In this document: positions 1 to 9,794 of the stretch, one piece after another
Position numbering within the stretch: position 1 is the first letter of the stretch
Layout of the letters: each line of letters begins with the position of its first letter
Assembly (NCBI RefSeq): GCF_004919045.1
Contig: NZ_SWDW01000006.1
Coordinates: 62,001-126,000, forward strand
DNA length: 64,000 nt
Origin: Sinomonas albida
GTDB taxonomy: Bacteria > Actinomycetota > Actinomycetes > Actinomycetales > Micrococcaceae
Reading direction: 5' to 3'
Made by a program: the position numbers and the translations under genes
Notes under the pieces: generated by a model
The model's input: only the letters and a program-made list of their open reading frames with translations
What the model was told of the DNA's origin: nothing
Databases searched by the model: none

Positions 1-1497
1 GAACACGCGCTCCTGGACGTCGCGCTGGTGGATACGGATCGAGCCGCCGCCGATCTCGTTGCCGTTGCACACGATGTCGTAGGCGTACGCGAGCGCGCTC
101 CCCGGATCAGTGTCGAAGGAGTCCATGAACTCGGGCTTGGGCGACGTGAACGCGTGGTGCACCGCGGTCCACGCCGAGTAGCCGAGGGCGACGTCGCCCG
201 AGGCCACCGCGGACTCGCTCGACTCGAAGAGCGGCGCGTCGACCACCCACACGAACGCCCAGCCGTTGGGGTCGATGAGGCCCGTCCGGTGGCCGATCTC
301 GACGCGGGCGGCGCCGAGCAGCGCGCGCGACGCCGACTGCTCGCCGGCCGCGAAGAAGACGCAGTCTCCTGGCTGGGCGCCTACAGCCGCCGCGAGCCCT
401 TCGCGCTCGGCCTCGGTGAGGTTCTTCGCCACTGGGCCAGCGAGCTCGCCGTCCTCCTTGAGGAGCACGTAGGCGAGGCCCTTCGCGCCGCGCTGCTTGG
501 CCCACTCCTGCCATGCATCGAGCGTCCGGCGGGGCTGCGACGCGCCGCCCGGCATGACGACCGCGCCCACATAGGGCGCCTTGAACACGCCGAAGGTCGT
601 GTCCTTGAAGTACTCGGTGAGGTCCGTGAGCTCGAGGCCAAAGCGGAGGTCCGGCTTGTCCGAGCCGTACTTCGCCATCGCCTCGGCGTACGTCATGCGC
701 GGGATCGGGGTCGTGACCTCGACGCCGACGAGCTTCCAGATCGCGGCGACGATGCGCTCGCCGAGCGCAATGATGTCCTCCTGCTCCACGAAGCTCGCCT
801 CGATGTCGAGCTGTGTGAACTCCGGCTGCCGGTCGGCGCGGAAGTCCTCGTCGCGGTAGCAGCGCGCAATCTGGTAGTACTTCTCGATCCCGCCGACCTG
901 CAGGAGCTGCTTGAAGAGCTGCGGCGACTGCGGGAGCGCGTACCAGGACCCGGGCGCGAGGCGCGCGGGCACGAGGAAGTCGCGCGCGCCCTCGGGGGTC
1001 GAACGCGTGAGCGTCGGCGTCTCGACCTCGATGAAGCCCTCGTCGTGGAGCAGCTCGCGCGCGACGCGGTTGGCCTCGGAGCGCAGGCGCATGGCGCGCG
1101 CGGGGCCGGGGCGGCGAAGGTCGAGGTAGCGGTGGCGCAGGCGCGCCTCCTCGCCGACCTCGACGTGCTCGTCGACCTGGAACGGGAGTGGATCGGCGCT
1201 GTTGAGCAGCGTCACCTTCTTGGCGATGACTTCGATCTCGCCGGTCGCGAGGTGCGGGTTCTCGTTGCCCTCGGGACGGCGCTCCACCGTGCCCTCGATC
1301 TGCAGCACGAACTCGTTGCGCAGGCCGTGGAAGACCTCTTCCTCGCGCACGACCACCTGGGACACGCCCGAGGCATCGCGCAGGTCGACGAATGCCACCC
1401 CGCCGTGGTCGCGGCGGCGGGCCACCCAGCCCGCGAGGGTGACGGTCTGTCCAATGTGCTCGGCACGCAGCGAACCGAGGTCATGTGTGCGCAGCAC
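1..1497 (-). CDS. aspS: Aspartate--tRNA ligase, 3' end missing
   Basis: Class II aminoacyl-tRNA synthetase that charges tRNA-Asp in the cytoplasm. The N-terminus carries the OB-fold anticodon-binding region ([19 protein letters not shown] near residues 22-40). The catalytic domain follows, with a motif-2-like [20 protein letters not shown] stretch and the inserted domain typical of bacterial AspRS. The visible 499 codons stop shortly after [17 protein letters not shown], so motif 3 and the last roughly 100 residues lie outside the window. I chose the GTG at 1497 because GAGGAG sits 5-6 bases upstream and translation begins [15 protein letters not shown], as in bacterial AspRS. The gene is 60 bases downstream of hisS in the same orientation, so co-transcription is likely. 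A long open frame on the other strand is a GC-bias shadow. Confidence 0.95.
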   Translation of the reverse strand, partial: MLRTHDLGSLRAEHIGQTVTLAGWVARRRDHGGVAFVDLRDASGVSQVVVREEEVFHGLRNEFVLQIEGTVERRPEGNENPHLATGEIEVIAKKVTLLNSADPLPFQVDEHVEVGEEARLRHRYLDLRRPGPARAMRLRSEANRVARELLHDEGFIEVETPTLTRSTPEGARDFLVPARLAPGSWYALPQSPQLFKQLLQVGGIEKYYQIARCYRDEDFRADRQPEFTQLDIEASFVEQEDIIALGERIVAAIWKLVGVEVTTPIPRMTYAEAMAKYGSDKPDLRFGLELTDLTEYFKDTTFGVFKAPYVGAVVMPGGASQPRRTLDAWQEWAKQRGAKGLAYVLLKEDGELAGPVAKNLTEAEREGLAAAVGAQPGDCVFFAAGEQSASRALLGAARVEIGHRTGLIDPNGWAFVWVVDAPLFESSESAVASGDVALGYSAWTAVHHAFTSPKPEFMDSFDTDPGSALAYAYDIVCNGNEIGGGSIRIHQRDVQERVF

Positions 1498-1557
1498 AAC
1501 GCTCCTCTTCAAACAAGTCGGATTTCCCGCAAGAGTCTACCCGTACGGCCCGGGGGC

Positions 1558-2919
1558 TCAGCCCTCGGCGGCCACGCTCGCGGCGGACCGCCGCACGCTC
1601 GGGATGATGTCCACGGCGGGCGGCATCCACGTCTCCGGGTCCGCTGCGAGCTGCTCGCCCGAGCGGATGTCCTTGACCTCGTGCCGGCCGTCGTGGTGCA
1701 TGAACCAGACGAACGGGATCCCGCGGCGGTCCGCGTACTTGATCTGCTTTCCGAACTTCTCCGCCGTTGCGGCGACCTCCGTTGCGATCCCCCGCGCCCT
1801 AAGCTGCGCCGCCACGGCCTGCGCGGCGCCCCACGATGCGTCGTCGGCAAGGGCCACGAGCACCGCGGTCGGCACCGTGCGGCTCGCGACTGCCAGCTCG
1901 GCCGAGAGGATGCGGCTCACGAGCCGCGTGACACCCACGGAGAGGCCCACGCCGGGGAACTTGCGGTTGCCCTTCGTGGCGAGCGCGTCGTAGCGCCCGC
2001 CCGAGCAGATCGAGCCGAGGTGCTCGTGGCCCACGAGGACAGTCTCGTAGACGGTGCCGGTGTAGTAGTCGAGCCCCCGCGCGATGCTCAGGTCGGCGAT
2101 CACGGTCCCCGGGGCCGTGGCCGAGGCGGCCGCGATGACCTCCTCGAGCTCCGCAAGGCCCTCCTCGAGCAGGTCGTCCTCGACGCCGAGATCGCGCACG
2201 CGCTGTACGAACGAGGTGTCCTCGGTCCGGATCGAGGCGAGTTCGAGCGCGGCCTTGGCCTGCTCGGGCGTCGCACCGAGCTCCTCGTGGAGGAGCTCCG
2301 CGACACGCTCAGGCCCGACCTTCTCGAGCTTGTCGATGCTGCGCAGGACGCCGGCCGTGTCCGTGAGGCCAATGCCCCGGTAGAAGCCCTCGGCGAGCTT
2401 GCGGTTGTTGACCCGGAGCCGGAACGGCGGGATCGGCAGGGCGGAGAGCGCCTCGCAGATGACGAGCGCCAGTTCCACGTCGTAGCGGAACGGGAGCGTG
2501 CCGTCGCCCACGACGTCGATGTCCGCCTGGGTGAACTCGCGCGCTCGGCCCTCCTGAGGCCGCTCGCCGCGCCATACCTTCTGGATCTGGTACCGGCGGA
2601 ACGGGAACGCGAGGTAGCCGGCGTTCTCGACCACGTAGCGCGCGAACGGCACGGTGAGGTCGAAGTGGAGGGCGAGGGCGTTCGCGTCCGCCTTGCTCGC
2701 GGAGTCCTCGTCGTCCTGGAGCCGGCTGAGGCCGTAGACCTCCTTGTCGATCTCGCCCTTGCGCAGCAGCTGGCCCACCGTCTCGACCGCTCGCGTCTCG
2801 ATCGACGAGAACCCGTGGAGCTCGAAGGTGCGCCGCAGCGTGTCGAGCACATGGAGCTCCACCAATCGCTCCTGCGGAAGCCACTCGGGGAATCCGGACA
2901 GCGAGGCGGTACGTGCCAT
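1558..2919 (-). CDS. hisS: Histidine--tRNA ligase
   Basis: Class II synthetase charging tRNA-His; 453 residues, somewhat longer than E. coli HisRS (424). Visible signatures are the motif 2 region VWRGERPQEGRAREFTQADI (about 115-134), the histidine-specific RGLDYYTGTVYE (281-292) and the SGGRYD loop (306-311), followed by a C-terminal anticodon-binding domain. The ATG at 2919 gives MARTASLSGFPEWLP, a normal N-terminus. It lies upstream of aspS on the same strand, an arrangement common in Actinobacteria. It is divergent from the cyclophilin gene at 3054, leaving about 130 bases for both promoters. Confidence 0.95.
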   Translation of the reverse strand: MARTASLSGFPEWLPQERLVELHVLDTLRRTFELHGFSSIETRAVETVGQLLRKGEIDKEVYGLSRLQDDEDSASKADANALALHFDLTVPFARYVVENAGYLAFPFRRYQIQKVWRGERPQEGRAREFTQADIDVVGDGTLPFRYDVELALVICEALSALPIPPFRLRVNNRKLAEGFYRGIGLTDTAGVLRSIDKLEKVGPERVAELLHEELGATPEQAKAALELASIRTEDTSFVQRVRDLGVEDDLLEEGLAELEEVIAAASATAPGTVIADLSIARGLDYYTGTVYETVLVGHEHLGSICSGGRYDALATKGNRKFPGVGLSVGVTRLVSRILSAELAVASRTVPTAVLVALADDASWGAAQAVAAQLRARGIATEVAATAEKFGKQIKYADRRGIPFVWFMHHDGRHEVKDIRSGEQLAADPETWMPPAVDIIPSVRRSAASVAAEG

Positions 2920-3053
2920 GAGGTGAATGCTCCTTGTGAAGGTGTCGGCGCTGCAAGGGTGACGGCGCAGCGAGGATGACGGCGTAAAGGATGCCAGCGT
3001 GCGTAGACTGGCTGATGCCCAAGTTTATGCGGTAGCCAGGGAGGTCAGTCCGC

Positions 3054-3869
3054 GTGTCGAAGCGCAACGCCCAGGAGTCGCGCCGTCGCGTGCAGCTCAT
3101 GGAGGCAAAGCAGGAGCTGCGCCGCGGCCATGAGGCCCGCCGTCGGCGGGACAACGTCATCGCCTCGGCCGCCGTCGTCGTCGCCATCGCGCTGGCCGGC
3201 GTGCTCCAGGGAACGGTCTTCGCGTCCAATCCCACGGCGGCGGACTACGAGGCGGTCAAGGCGGGCCTCAGCAATCCGAGCGCGAGCCCGAGCGCCAGCG
3301 CGAGCCCGAGCGCGCCGGCGACCAACGCGCCCGGCGTCCCGGCCGCCAGCAGCGCATCCGGGAAGACGTTCAACGGCAGCCTCGTGCTCAACGGCGGAAC
3401 GGTCGGAGTGCAGGTTGACGGCAAGGCGGCTCCGCAGGCCGCCGCCGTGTTCAAGTCGCTCGCCGATCAGGGCACGCTCAAAGGCCGCGTGTGCCACCGG
3501 CTCACCACGAGCGCGTCCGCGTCGATCCTGCAGTGCGGCGCCGAGGACGCGACCGGCAAGTCCGACGCGAGCTACACGTGGGGTCCGCTCGAGAACACGC
3601 CGAAGGACCAGAAGTACCCCGCCGGGACCATCGCGGTGGCACGCACGTCCAACAACGCCTACGGCAACGGCCAGCAGTTCTTCATCGCCTACAAGGACTC
3701 GACGTTCCCGGACGACTCGGCGGGCGGCTACACGATCGTGGGCCATGTGACGTCGGGCCTCGATGTCATCTCGAAGATCGGCGCGGCGGGCGTTACCCCG
3801 GGCGGAGCCTCCGCAGATGACGGGGCTCCCGTGACTCCAGTCACGATAGACTCGTTCACACTGAACTAA
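3054..3869 (+). CDS. Membrane-anchored cyclophilin-type peptidyl-prolyl isomerase
   Basis: The 271-residue protein has a charged N-terminus (about 1-36, rich in R/K), one hydrophobic segment (VIASAAVVVAIALAGVLQG, about 37-55), a Ser/Ala/Pro linker with SPSASASPSA repeats, and a cyclophilin-like domain from about residue 100. The GNGQQFFIAYKDS stretch corresponds to the conserved active-site strand of cyclophilins. The domain should therefore lie outside the membrane and catalyse proline isomerisation in exported proteins. The GTG start is preceded by GGAGG at 3040-3044. In mycobacteria a ppiB gene occupies the same place between relA and hisS, which supports the assignment. Some classical active-site residues are not obvious, so activity is inferred from family. 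Confidence 0.85.
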   Translation: MSKRNAQESRRRVQLMEAKQELRRGHEARRRRDNVIASAAVVVAIALAGVLQGTVFASNPTAADYEAVKAGLSNPSASPSASASPSAPATNAPGVPAASSASGKTFNGSLVLNGGTVGVQVDGKAAPQAAAVFKSLADQGTLKGRVCHRLTTSASASILQCGAEDATGKSDASYTWGPLENTPKDQKYPAGTIAVARTSNNAYGNGQQFFIAYKDSTFPDDSAGGYTIVGHVTSGLDVISKIGAAGVTPGGASADDGAPVTPVTIDSFTLN

Positions 3870-3923
3870 GCAGCGGGCGCCTGCCTGCACTCCAGTCCAC
3901 ACCAAGCGAAAGAACTTCTAGCG

Positions 3924-5333
3924 GTGACCGAAAGTCAGAAACCCGACGACTCCGCAGCTGCACAGGCTGCTCCCCTTCCATCCGTCCCCTCGCCGGCGGC
4001 CTTCGCGAAGGCCAAGCCGGGCCCTGTGCCCGCAGCCCCGGCGGCAGCACCTGCCGCTCCGCCGGCCGCCGTGCCGGTCAACCTGGAGGAAGCCCGCAAG
4101 TGGGGCCGCGTCGAGGGAGACGGGCACGTCTTCCTCACGGTCGACGGCGAAGAGCACACCGTAGGCCAGTACCCAGGGGTTTCGGAAGACGAGGCCCTCG
4201 CGTACTTCGCACGGAAGTTCGAAGACGTCGTCGCCCAGATCTCCCTCCTCGAGCAGCGCGTCTCGTCGCACGCGGCGGCTGGGGACATCCGCAAGGCCGC
4301 GGGTCACCTGCGGGCTCAGCTCGCGGAGCGGACGGTGCTCGGAGACGTCCGGGGCGCGGAGACACGTCTTGACGCCCTCGAGGCTGCCCTCGTCCAGGTG
4401 GAGGCGGAGCAGAAGGCTGAGCACGAGAAGGCGAGGGCCGAGGAGCTCGCGAACCGCGAGGCCATCGTGGCCGAGGCCGAGTCGATCGCGGGCCAGGATC
4501 CGCTGCGCACGCAGTGGAAGACGAGCGGCGCCCGCATGAACGAGCTGTTCGATGCGTGGAAGAACTCGCAGAAGTCCGGCCTCCGTCTGGGCCGCGCCGC
4601 CGAGGACGCCCTGTGGAAGAGATTCCGTGCTGCGCGCACCCAGTTCGACCGGCACCGGCGTGCGTACTTCTCGCAGCTCGACAGCGCGAACGCCGCGGCG
4701 AAGTCCGTCAAGGAGCAGCTCATCGCCGAGGCCGAGGCGCTTCAGACCTCGACCGAGTGGGGCTACGCCGCGGGCGAGTACCGCCGTCTCATGGACGAGT
4801 GGAAGGCCGCGCCGCGCGCCAACCGCAAGGAGGACGACGCGCTGTGGTCCCGCTTCCGGGCGGCCCAGAACGTGTTCTTCGAGGCCCGCAAGGCTGCGAA
4901 CGAGGCGATCGACCGCGAGTTCTCCGAGAACCTCACGGTCAAGGAGGCCCTCCTGGCCGAGGCGCAGCAGCTGCTCCCGATCAAGGACGTCGCTGCGGCC
5001 AAGAAGGCGCTGCAGTCGATCCGCGACCGCTGGGAGGACGCCGGCAAGGTTCCGCGCGCCGACATGGGCCGCATGGAAGCGGGTCTTCGGAAGGTCGAGG
5101 ACGCCATCCAGCACGCCGACAACGAGAACTGGCGCCGCACGGACCCCGAGATCCAGGCCCGCACCGATTCGGCGCTCTCGCAGCTCGAGGCGTCGATCGC
5201 GAGCCTTCGGGACGACCTCGCGGCAGCTGAGAATTCCGGAAACGCCCGCCAGGCCGCCAAGGCCCGGGAGGCGCTCGAGGCCCGCGAGGCGTGGCTCGAG
5301 ACACTGCGGAAGTCCGCGAGCGAGCTCGGCTGA
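3924..5333 (+). CDS. DUF349 repeat protein
   Basis: This 469-residue soluble protein has an Ala/Pro-rich N-terminus (about 1-55) followed by a long alpha-helical region. At least three DUF349 repeats are visible, each marked by a W-x-x-x-[GA] helix and a LWxRFRAA-type motif: DALWKRFRAARTQF, DALWSRFRAAQNVFF and a third around IRDRWEDAGKVPRADM. DUF349 proteins are widespread in Actinobacteria next to relA/ppi and their role is not established. The GTG start at 3924 lies 54 bases after the cyclophilin stop, so the two may be co-transcribed. A strong hairpin follows the stop codon. Confidence 0.85.
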   Translation: MTESQKPDDSAAAQAAPLPSVPSPAAFAKAKPGPVPAAPAAAPAAPPAAVPVNLEEARKWGRVEGDGHVFLTVDGEEHTVGQYPGVSEDEALAYFARKFEDVVAQISLLEQRVSSHAAAGDIRKAAGHLRAQLAERTVLGDVRGAETRLDALEAALVQVEAEQKAEHEKARAEELANREAIVAEAESIAGQDPLRTQWKTSGARMNELFDAWKNSQKSGLRLGRAAEDALWKRFRAARTQFDRHRRAYFSQLDSANAAAKSVKEQLIAEAEALQTSTEWGYAAGEYRRLMDEWKAAPRANRKEDDALWSRFRAAQNVFFEARKAANEAIDREFSENLTVKEALLAEAQQLLPIKDVAAAKKALQSIRDRWEDAGKVPRADMGRMEAGLRKVEDAIQHADNENWRRTDPEIQARTDSALSQLEASIASLRDDLAAAENSGNARQAAKAREALEAREAWLETLRKSASELG

Positions 5334-5353
5334 GCCGCTCAGCCAGATTCTCC

Positions 5354-5396
5354 AGAGGCCCCGCCTCCGTCCGTGAGGGACGGGCGCGGGGCCTCT
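5354..5396 (+). terminator. Hairpin after DUF349 gene
   Basis: An inverted repeat with arms beginning AGAGGCCCCG and ending CGGGGCCTCT, extended by an inner GTCC/GGAC pairing, lies about 20 bases after the DUF349 stop. There is no clear T-run, which is common for actinobacterial hairpins. It probably ends the cyclophilin-DUF349 transcript. Confidence 0.75.
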
Positions 5397-5460
5397 CGGT
5401 TATCCACATACGGCCGCCGGCGGTCGCGGCGCGGACGCTCCGTGGGGAAGCATGGACCGC

Positions 5461-6093
5461 ATGCCTCCTCCGCCCGCCGCGCCGAGCCAGCCCGTCCGCC
5501 GGTCTCCGTCTGCGGCCCCGGCTGCAATCCTGACGCCGGGGCGGCCCTTCTCGCCTGCGGAGCTGCAGGCCATGGCGAACGACGGCGTGCTCCGCCTCCT
5601 CGTGGGCGACTCCTACGCGCCAGCCGCCGTACCGCTCACCGCCGAGCTGAGAGCCACGGCGCTCGCCGCGGCGTACGAACCGAGGCTCCGCGCCCGCACC
5701 GTGGTGGGACGGCAATCTGCCGCGTGGATCTATGGGTGCGCGCCCGCGCCCGCCGTCCCCGTGCTCCTCGTCCCGGCACCGCGCCGCATCTCCTCTGCCC
5801 GCAAGGCCCGCGGAATCCTCGTCCACGAGGTCTGGCTCGGCGAGTACGACGTCGTGGAGCTCGGCCCACTCTTCGTCACGAGCCCGCTCCGCACGGCGGT
5901 CGACCTCGCAATGCACGGAGACACGCCGATTGCCTCCGTCGCACTCAGGAGGCTGCTCAGCCGACGCGGACTCGGCCTCACGCCGTCGCTCGTCGCCCGC
6001 GCCCTGGACGCGCTCCCCCGCCAGCCGCGCAAGCAGCGCGGCCGCGACGTCATCGCGCGCCTGCTCCGCGAGACGCGGAGCCCGTCGGCGTGA
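5461..6093 (+). CDS. AbiEi-like protein (type IV antitoxin family-like)
   Basis: A 210-residue protein (213 if the ATG at 5452 is used). After a Pro/Ala-rich start, the order of elements resembles AbiEi antitoxin/regulator proteins: a short N-terminal helical part (FSPAELQAMANDGVLRLLV), a VGRQSAAWIYG segment like the family's SHxSAAxLHG motif, a VHEVWL strand and LFVTSPLRTAVDLAMHG, matching the family's VTSPxRTxxDLA core. GGGGAAG at 5444-5450 fits the ATG at 5461 better than that at 5452. No AbiEii-type toxin gene is adjacent, so a toxin-antitoxin role is not supported here. It converges on relA with a 2-base gap. Confidence 0.6.
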   Translation: MPPPPAAPSQPVRRSPSAAPAAILTPGRPFSPAELQAMANDGVLRLLVGDSYAPAAVPLTAELRATALAAAYEPRLRARTVVGRQSAAWIYGCAPAPAVPVLLVPAPRRISSARKARGILVHEVWLGEYDVVELGPLFVTSPLRTAVDLAMHGDTPIASVALRRLLSRRGLGLTPSLVARALDALPRQPRKQRGRDVIARLLRETRSPSA

Positions 6094-6095
6094 GC

Positions 6096-8651
6096 CTAGG
6101 TGCGGCGACGGTTTCCGGTTGTGCGGTAGACGTCGAAGACGCCGTCGATGCGGCGCACGGCGCTCAGCACGTGGTTGAGGTACTTCGGGTCGCCCATCTC
6201 GAACGCGAACCGCGACAGGGCGAGCCTGTCGCTCGACGTGTGCACGTGGGCCGAAAGGATGTTGACGTGATTCTCCGCAAGCACCCGCGTGACGTCCGAA
6301 AGCAGGCTCTTGCGGTCGAGGGCCTCGACCTGGATCTCCACGAGGAAGACGCTCGACTGGGTCGGCGCCCACTCCACCTCGACGATCCTGTCCTGCTGTG
6401 CGCGCAGGCCGGCCGCATTCGTGCAGTCAGTGCGGTGGACGGAGACCCCGGAACCGCGCGTCACGAAGCCGAGGATCGGATCAGGCGGCACGGGTGTACA
6501 GCACCGCGCGAGCTTGACCCACACATCGTCAACGCCCTTGACGATGATGCCCGAGTCGGAATAGCGCGGCGGCGCCGGCGTCGTCGCGGCGATGGTCTCG
6601 GCGATGTCCTCCGCCGTGCCGGCGGCACCCCCGAGGCTGTCCACGAATTTCTCGACGACCGACTGGGCCGAGGCATGGCCGTCGCCGATCCCCGCGTAGA
6701 GTCCCGCGATGTCCTGATAGCGAAATTCCTGCGCGACCGCGAGGAGCGCGTCGTGGCTCAGAAGGCGCTGAAGCGGAAGGTTCTGCTTGCGCATGGCGCG
6801 CGTGAGCAGCTCCTTGCCCTTGTCGATGGCCTCCTCGCGCCGTTCCTTGCTGAACCACTGGCGGATCTTGTTGCGGGCGCGGGCGCTCTTGACGAAGTTC
6901 TGCCAGTCCTGGCTCGGGCCGGCCCCCTCCGCCTTGGACGTGAAGATCTCGACGACGTCGCCGTGGTTCAGCTCACTGTTGAGCGGGACGAGCTTGCCGT
7001 TGACGCGGGCGCCGATGGTCCGGTGGCCCACCTCGGTGTGGATCGCGTAGGCGAAGTCGACTGGAGTCGACCCCGCGGGGAGCGCCATGACCTCGCCCTT
7101 GGGCGTGAAGACGAAAACCTCGCGGGCGTTGATCTCGAAGCGCAGCGAGTCGAGGAATTCCCCCGGGTCCGAGGTCTCCTGCTGCCAGTCGACGAGCGAA
7201 CGCAGCCAGCCCATCTCCGCGGCTCGGCCGTCCGGGGCGTGAGAGGTGCGGTTCGGCTGGTCCTTGTACTTCCAGTGGGCCGCGACGCCGTACTCGGCGC
7301 GTCGGTGCATTTCATGCGTCCGGATCTGGATCTCGACCGGCCTGCCATTGGGGCCGATGACCGTCGTATGGAGCGACTGGTACATGTTGAACTTGGGCAT
7401 CGCGATGTAATCCTTGAACCGCCCCGGGAGGGGGTTCCACCGCGCATGCATCGCGCCCAGCACCGCATAGCAGTCCCGCACAGAGTCCACGAGGATGCGG
7501 ACGCCCATGAGGTCGTTGATGTCGTCGAATTCCTTCTGGCGGACGATCATCTTCTGGTAGATCGAGTAGTAGTGCTTGGGGCGCCCCGTGACCTCGGCGC
7601 GGATCTTGCTGGACCGGAGATCCTCGGCGATCTGGTCGCGGATCACGGCGAGCTGCTTCTCACGCTCGGGGGTCCGCGCGCCCACCATGCGCACGATCTC
7701 CTCGTACACCTTCGGGTACAGCGCGGCGAACGAAAGGTCCTCGAGTTCCCACTTGATCGTGTTCATCCCGAGCCGGTGCGCTAGCGGCGCGAAGATCTCG
7801 AGCGTCTCGCGCGCCTTGCGGGCCGAGGATTCCGGCGAGACGAATCGCCACGTCCGGGCGTTGTGCAGCCTGTCGGCGAGCTTGATGACGAGGACGCGGA
7901 TGTCCTTCGCCATCGCCACGACCATCTTCCGGACGGTCTCGGCCTGCGCCGCATCGCCGAACTGGACCTTGTCGAGCTTCGTGACGCCGTCGACGAGCAT
8001 CGCGACCTCGGGACCGAAGTCCTTCCGGAGCTGGTCGAGGGTGTAGGACGTATCCTCCACCGTGTCGTGCAGCAGGGCGGCGGCGAGCGTGGTGCCGGTC
8101 ATGCCGAGCTCCGCGAGGATGGTCGCGACCGCTACCGGGTGCGTGATGTAGGGGTCACCGCTCTTGCGCTTCTGCCCCTGATGGCTCCGCTCGGCGACCT
8201 CGTAGGCACGCGTGATGAGCTCGAAGTCCTCGCGCGGGTTGTTGGCCCGTACCGTGCGAAGCAGGGGCTCCAGGATCGGCGAATGCGCCGACATGCCCCG
8301 GCCTGTGAGCCGCGCGAGGCGGGAGAACGTCCGGTCGCGGCGCCCGAGCATGGGGCGCTCGAGGAGGCTGTTCCCGCCGAGCGGCGATTCAGTCCCGCCA
8401 GGCGTCGGCTGCTGCGACGCGTCGGGCACGGTTTCGGAGGAAGCGGAGGACGACGCGGCGGGCTGCTGCGAGGGGGCGGGCTGCTGTGCCGCGCCCCCCT
8501 GAGCTGCGGCGGGTTCCTGAGGAGCCGCGGGTCGCTGGGAGGGTGCCGGCGGCTGTTGGGCGTGAGCGACCCCCGGCTGACCGGTTCCGGCTGACCCCGC
8601 AGACTGCGGGCCACCTGACCGGGCCGGCACGGGCGTCGGACGTTCCTCCAA
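6096..8651 (-). CDS. relA: Bifunctional (p)ppGpp synthetase/hydrolase Rel
   Basis: Stringent-response enzyme that makes and degrades (p)ppGpp. The 851 residues comprise an unusual disordered N-terminal extension rich in Pro/Gln/Ala/Ser (about 1-110), an HD hydrolase domain (ITHPVAVA near 169-176 and HDTVEDT 195-201), the synthetase domain ([20 protein letters not shown] and a [11 protein letters not shown] strand), a TGS domain ([19 protein letters not shown]) and a C-terminal ACT domain. Intact HD and synthetase motifs suggest both activities. The TTG at 8651 is chosen because AGGAGG stands about six bases upstream and no better start exists. The gene lies downstream of secF, separated by a hairpin, so it probably has its own promoter. 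The apt gene that often sits here in Actinobacteria is absent. Confidence 0.95.
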   Translation of the reverse strand: MEERPTPVPARSGGPQSAGSAGTGQPGVAHAQQPPAPSQRPAAPQEPAAAQGGAAQQPAPSQQPAASSSASSETVPDASQQPTPGGTESPLGGNSLLERPMLGRRDRTFSRLARLTGRGMSAHSPILEPLLRTVRANNPREDFELITRAYEVAERSHQGQKRKSGDPYITHPVAVATILAELGMTGTTLAAALLHDTVEDTSYTLDQLRKDFGPEVAMLVDGVTKLDKVQFGDAAQAETVRKMVVAMAKDIRVLVIKLADRLHNARTWRFVSPESSARKARETLEIFAPLAHRLGMNTIKWELEDLSFAALYPKVYEEIVRMVGARTPEREKQLAVIRDQIAEDLRSSKIRAEVTGRPKHYYSIYQKMIVRQKEFDDINDLMGVRILVDSVRDCYAVLGAMHARWNPLPGRFKDYIAMPKFNMYQSLHTTVIGPNGRPVEIQIRTHEMHRRAEYGVAAHWKYKDQPNRTSHAPDGRAAEMGWLRSLVDWQQETSDPGEFLDSLRFEINAREVFVFTPKGEVMALPAGSTPVDFAYAIHTEVGHRTIGARVNGKLVPLNSELNHGDVVEIFTSKAEGAGPSQDWQNFVKSARARNKIRQWFSKERREEAIDKGKELLTRAMRKQNLPLQRLLSHDALLAVAQEFRYQDIAGLYAGIGDGHASAQSVVEKFVDSLGGAAGTAEDIAETIAATTPAPPRYSDSGIIVKGVDDVWVKLARCCTPVPPDPILGFVTRGSGVSVHRTDCTNAAGLRAQQDRIVEVEWAPTQSSVFLVEIQVEALDRKSLLSDVTRVLAENHVNILSAHVHTSSDRLALSRFAFEMGDPKYLNHVLSAVRRIDGVFDVYRTTGNRRRT

Positions 8652-8734
8652 GCAAGCCTCCTGAACGGTCTGAGGATTAACTCAGTCTATGCCCGTAGGA
8701 ACATGCTGCAGAATTCCGCCCATTCCCCCGCGCA

Positions 8735-8780
8735 CCCGATGTTCGCCGAGAGCGTCGAGGCGCTCCCGGCGAACATCGGG
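8735..8780 (-). terminator. Long hairpin between secF and relA
   Basis: A nearly perfect inverted repeat: a 14-base outer arm CCCGATGTTCGCCG pairs with CGGCGAACATCGGG, and an inner GAGCG/CGCTC pair closes a six-base loop. It begins ten bases after the secF stop on the minus strand. No T-run follows. It most likely terminates the secD-secF message, although an RNA-processing or leader role for relA cannot be excluded. Confidence 0.75.
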
Positions 8781-8789
8781 CCTTTCAGC

Positions 8790-9794
8790 TCAGGCGGTCG
8801 AGTCGGCGGGCTGCAGCCCGCGCCGGGACGCAACCTTCTCAGCCTGCTTGACGAGATCAGGCTCGCCTTCGCGCAGCCACGCGTACATCGGGGCGGCGAT
8901 GAAGAGCGTCGCTGCAGTGCCCACGAGGATGCCGACGAACAGCGCGAGCGACAGGTCGCGGAGCGTGCCGGCACCGAGGAGTCCCGCACCGATGAAGAGA
9001 ATCGCGGCAACCGGAAGGACGGCGACCATCATCGTGTTGATCGACCGGACCAGCGTCTGGTTGACCGCGAGGTTGACCTCCTCGGCGAACGTCCGGCGCG
9101 AGGACGTCTTGATGTCCGCCGTGTTCTCGCGGATCTTGTCGAACACCACGACCGTGTCATACAGCGAGTAGCTCAGGATCGTGAGGAACCCGATGATGGC
9201 GGACGGCGACACCTCGAAGTCACTGATCGCGTACACGCCCTCCGTCACGAAGATGGTCACGATCATGCCGGTGAGCGCCGAGAGCGACATCTTCCATGTG
9301 CGGAAGTACAGGGCCATGAGCACGGCCGCGAGCCCCACGAAGACCACGAAGCCGAGGAGCGCCTGATTCGTGACGTCGGCGCCCCACGTCGGGCCGATGA
9401 ACGTCGAGGTCACGTTGTCCTGGGACACGCCGTAGGCGGAGGCGAGCTTCTCCTTGACCTGAAGGGTCTGGGTGTCGGAAAGCTGATCTGTCTGAACCTG
9501 GATCGTGCCGCCGGCGACGTTCGAGACGCGGGGAGCCGCGCCGGAGACCACCGAGTGGACGGCGTCCTGGCCCGGCACTGTGTCCGACGTCTTGGTCTGG
9601 GAGACCGTGAACTGGGAGCCGCCGCGGAAGTCGATGCTGAGGTTGAACCCACCCCGCAGGATCGGGACGACGATTGCGATGACCACGGCCACCGCGGCGA
9701 CCAGGAACCAGATCTTCTTCTTGCCGACGAAGTCGTACGAACGCTTCCCGGAGTAGAGCTCGTTGCCGAAGCGGGCGAGGACAGTCGTCGACAT
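8790..9794 (-). CDS. secF: Protein translocase subunit SecF
   Basis: Inner-membrane partner of SecD in the Sec export machinery, using the proton motive force to help pull exported proteins across. The 334 residues show an N-terminal membrane segment (about 28-47, IWFLVAAVAVVIAIVVPIL), the family signature SIDFRGGSQFTV at the start of the extracytoplasmic domain, and five further membrane helices from about residue 140 on, including the conserved SYSLYDTVVVFDKIREN region. The ATG overlaps the secD stop by one base (TGATG), so translation is coupled. A strong hairpin follows the gene. Confidence 0.95.
   Translation of the reverse strand: MSTTVLARFGNELYSGKRSYDFVGKKKIWFLVAAVAVVIAIVVPILRGGFNLSIDFRGGSQFTVSQTKTSDTVPGQDAVHSVVSGAAPRVSNVAGGTIQVQTDQLSDTQTLQVKEKLASAYGVSQDNVTSTFIGPTWGADVTNQALLGFVVFVGLAAVLMALYFRTWKMSLSALTGMIVTIFVTEGVYAISDFEVSPSAIIGFLTILSYSLYDTVVVFDKIRENTADIKTSSRRTFAEEVNLAVNQTLVRSINTMMVAVLPVAAILFIGAGLLGAGTLRDLSLALFVGILVGTAATLFIAAPMYAWLREGEPDLVKQAEKVASRRGLQPADSTA

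Noticed and set aside
28-2979. Long plus-strand frame over aspS and hisS.
   Set aside because: Same GC-bias shadow; both opposite genes carry full synthetase signatures.
5461-6093. Complete type IV toxin-antitoxin module.
   Set aside because: Only an AbiEi-like frame is present; the neighbours are DUF349 and relA, with no AbiEii-like nucleotidyltransferase.
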